DNA of 6,111 nt, from assembly GCA_964629765.1 (NCBI GenBank), contig CAZVTK010000225.1:1-6111 (forward strand). Reading direction: 5' to 3'. The position numbers and the translations under genes were made by a program. The notes under the pieces are model-generated. The model saw only the letters and a program-made list of their open reading frames with translations. It was not told the origin of the DNA and did no database searches. Source of the stretch: RCIO01 sp964629765 (GTDB taxonomy: Bacteria > Pseudomonadota > Alphaproteobacteria > Rhizobiales > Rhizobiaceae). Shown in pieces: positions 6,056 to 6,111 of this stretch; within the stretch, counting starts at the first letter, position 1; each line of letters starts with the position of its first letter.

Positions 6056-6111
6056 CACCCCTCATCCGCCTCGCTATGCTCGGCACCGCCCTGGGTGCTT
6101 CGCACCCGTCC
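6056..6111. repeat. Probable start of a rhizobial-type intergenic repeat (cut by window edge)
   Basis: CACCCCTCATCCGCC (6056-6070) followed by partly palindromic GC-rich sequence resembles the opening of the short dispersed intergenic repeats common in Mesorhizobium and relatives, which usually continue into CTTCTCCCC. This is recognition from memory and the element is incomplete, so it is only probable. It sits just downstream of the ATPase gene. Confidence 0.45.
6093..6107. terminator. Short hairpin after the MoxR gene
   Basis: GGGTGC (6093-6098) and GCACCC (6102-6107) form a perfect 6-bp stem around a TTC loop, 57 bases after the ATPase stop. It may act as a transcription terminator or be the palindromic part of the repeat it lies in. 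No T-run is visible before the window ends, so terminator activity is unproven. Confidence 0.35.

Noticed and set aside
6035..6111. Possible next gene starting with ATG at 6035, overlapping the ATPase stop (TGATG) and open to the window edge
   Set aside because: The 25 codons show no VWA-like or other conserved sequence, and the DNA from 6056 looks like an intergenic repeat; the overlap is probably chance.

Overview
The window is about 6.1 kb of GC-rich proteobacterial DNA. Most of it (from about position 355 to the end) reads like an alphaproteobacterium, probably of the order Hyphomicrobiales/Rhizobiales. The reasons are very high GC with G/C-ending codons, a DUF2259 secreted protein and a CoxD-like MoxR ATPase behind a small flavin reductase, and a rhizobial-style intergenic repeat at the right edge. 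The first ~320 bases look different. They encode the N-terminus of a RecG helicase whose sequence and lower GC resemble Burkholderiales (Betaproteobacteria). The purB gene next to it breaks off abruptly in mid-domain, so the left edge is most simply read as a chimeric join (assembly or scaffold artefact), with a real rearrangement as the less likely alternative.

Layout. Minus strand, read right to left: an orphan type I periplasmic substrate-binding protein (about 4363 down to 3299), which overlaps by one base (TGATG) a P1/S58 family peptidase (3299 to 2277); then after 50 bp a secreted DUF2259 protein (2226 to 1495), an 11-bp gap, a small multi-spanning membrane protein of unknown function (1483 to 998), a 61-bp gap, and purB (936 to about 355, where homology stops). 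Beyond the breakpoint lies recG (316 to 1), also on the minus strand and cut by the window edge. Plus strand: a divergent region of about 0.2 kb (4364-4609) with a candidate promoter, then a flavin reductase family gene ending at 5104 and, one base later, a MoxR-family AAA+ ATPase (5106-6035). The last 76 bp hold no convincing gene, but contain what looks like the start of a rhizobial intergenic repeat with a short hairpin.

How the genes may work together. The binding protein and S58 peptidase are tightly coupled and probably form a two-gene unit for sensing or taking up a small amide or peptide and processing it; no permease or ATPase is present here. DUF2259, the membrane protein and purB are closely spaced and could be co-transcribed. 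The flavin reductase and MoxR ATPase form a separate two-gene operon; MoxR proteins normally act with a VWA-domain partner, which is not visible before the window ends.

Nothing here amounts to a convincing undescribed system. The points most worth checking are the recG/purB junction, the start or possible frameshift of the flavin reductase, and the conserved-looking but uncharacterised binding-protein/S58 and DUF2259/membrane-protein pairs.
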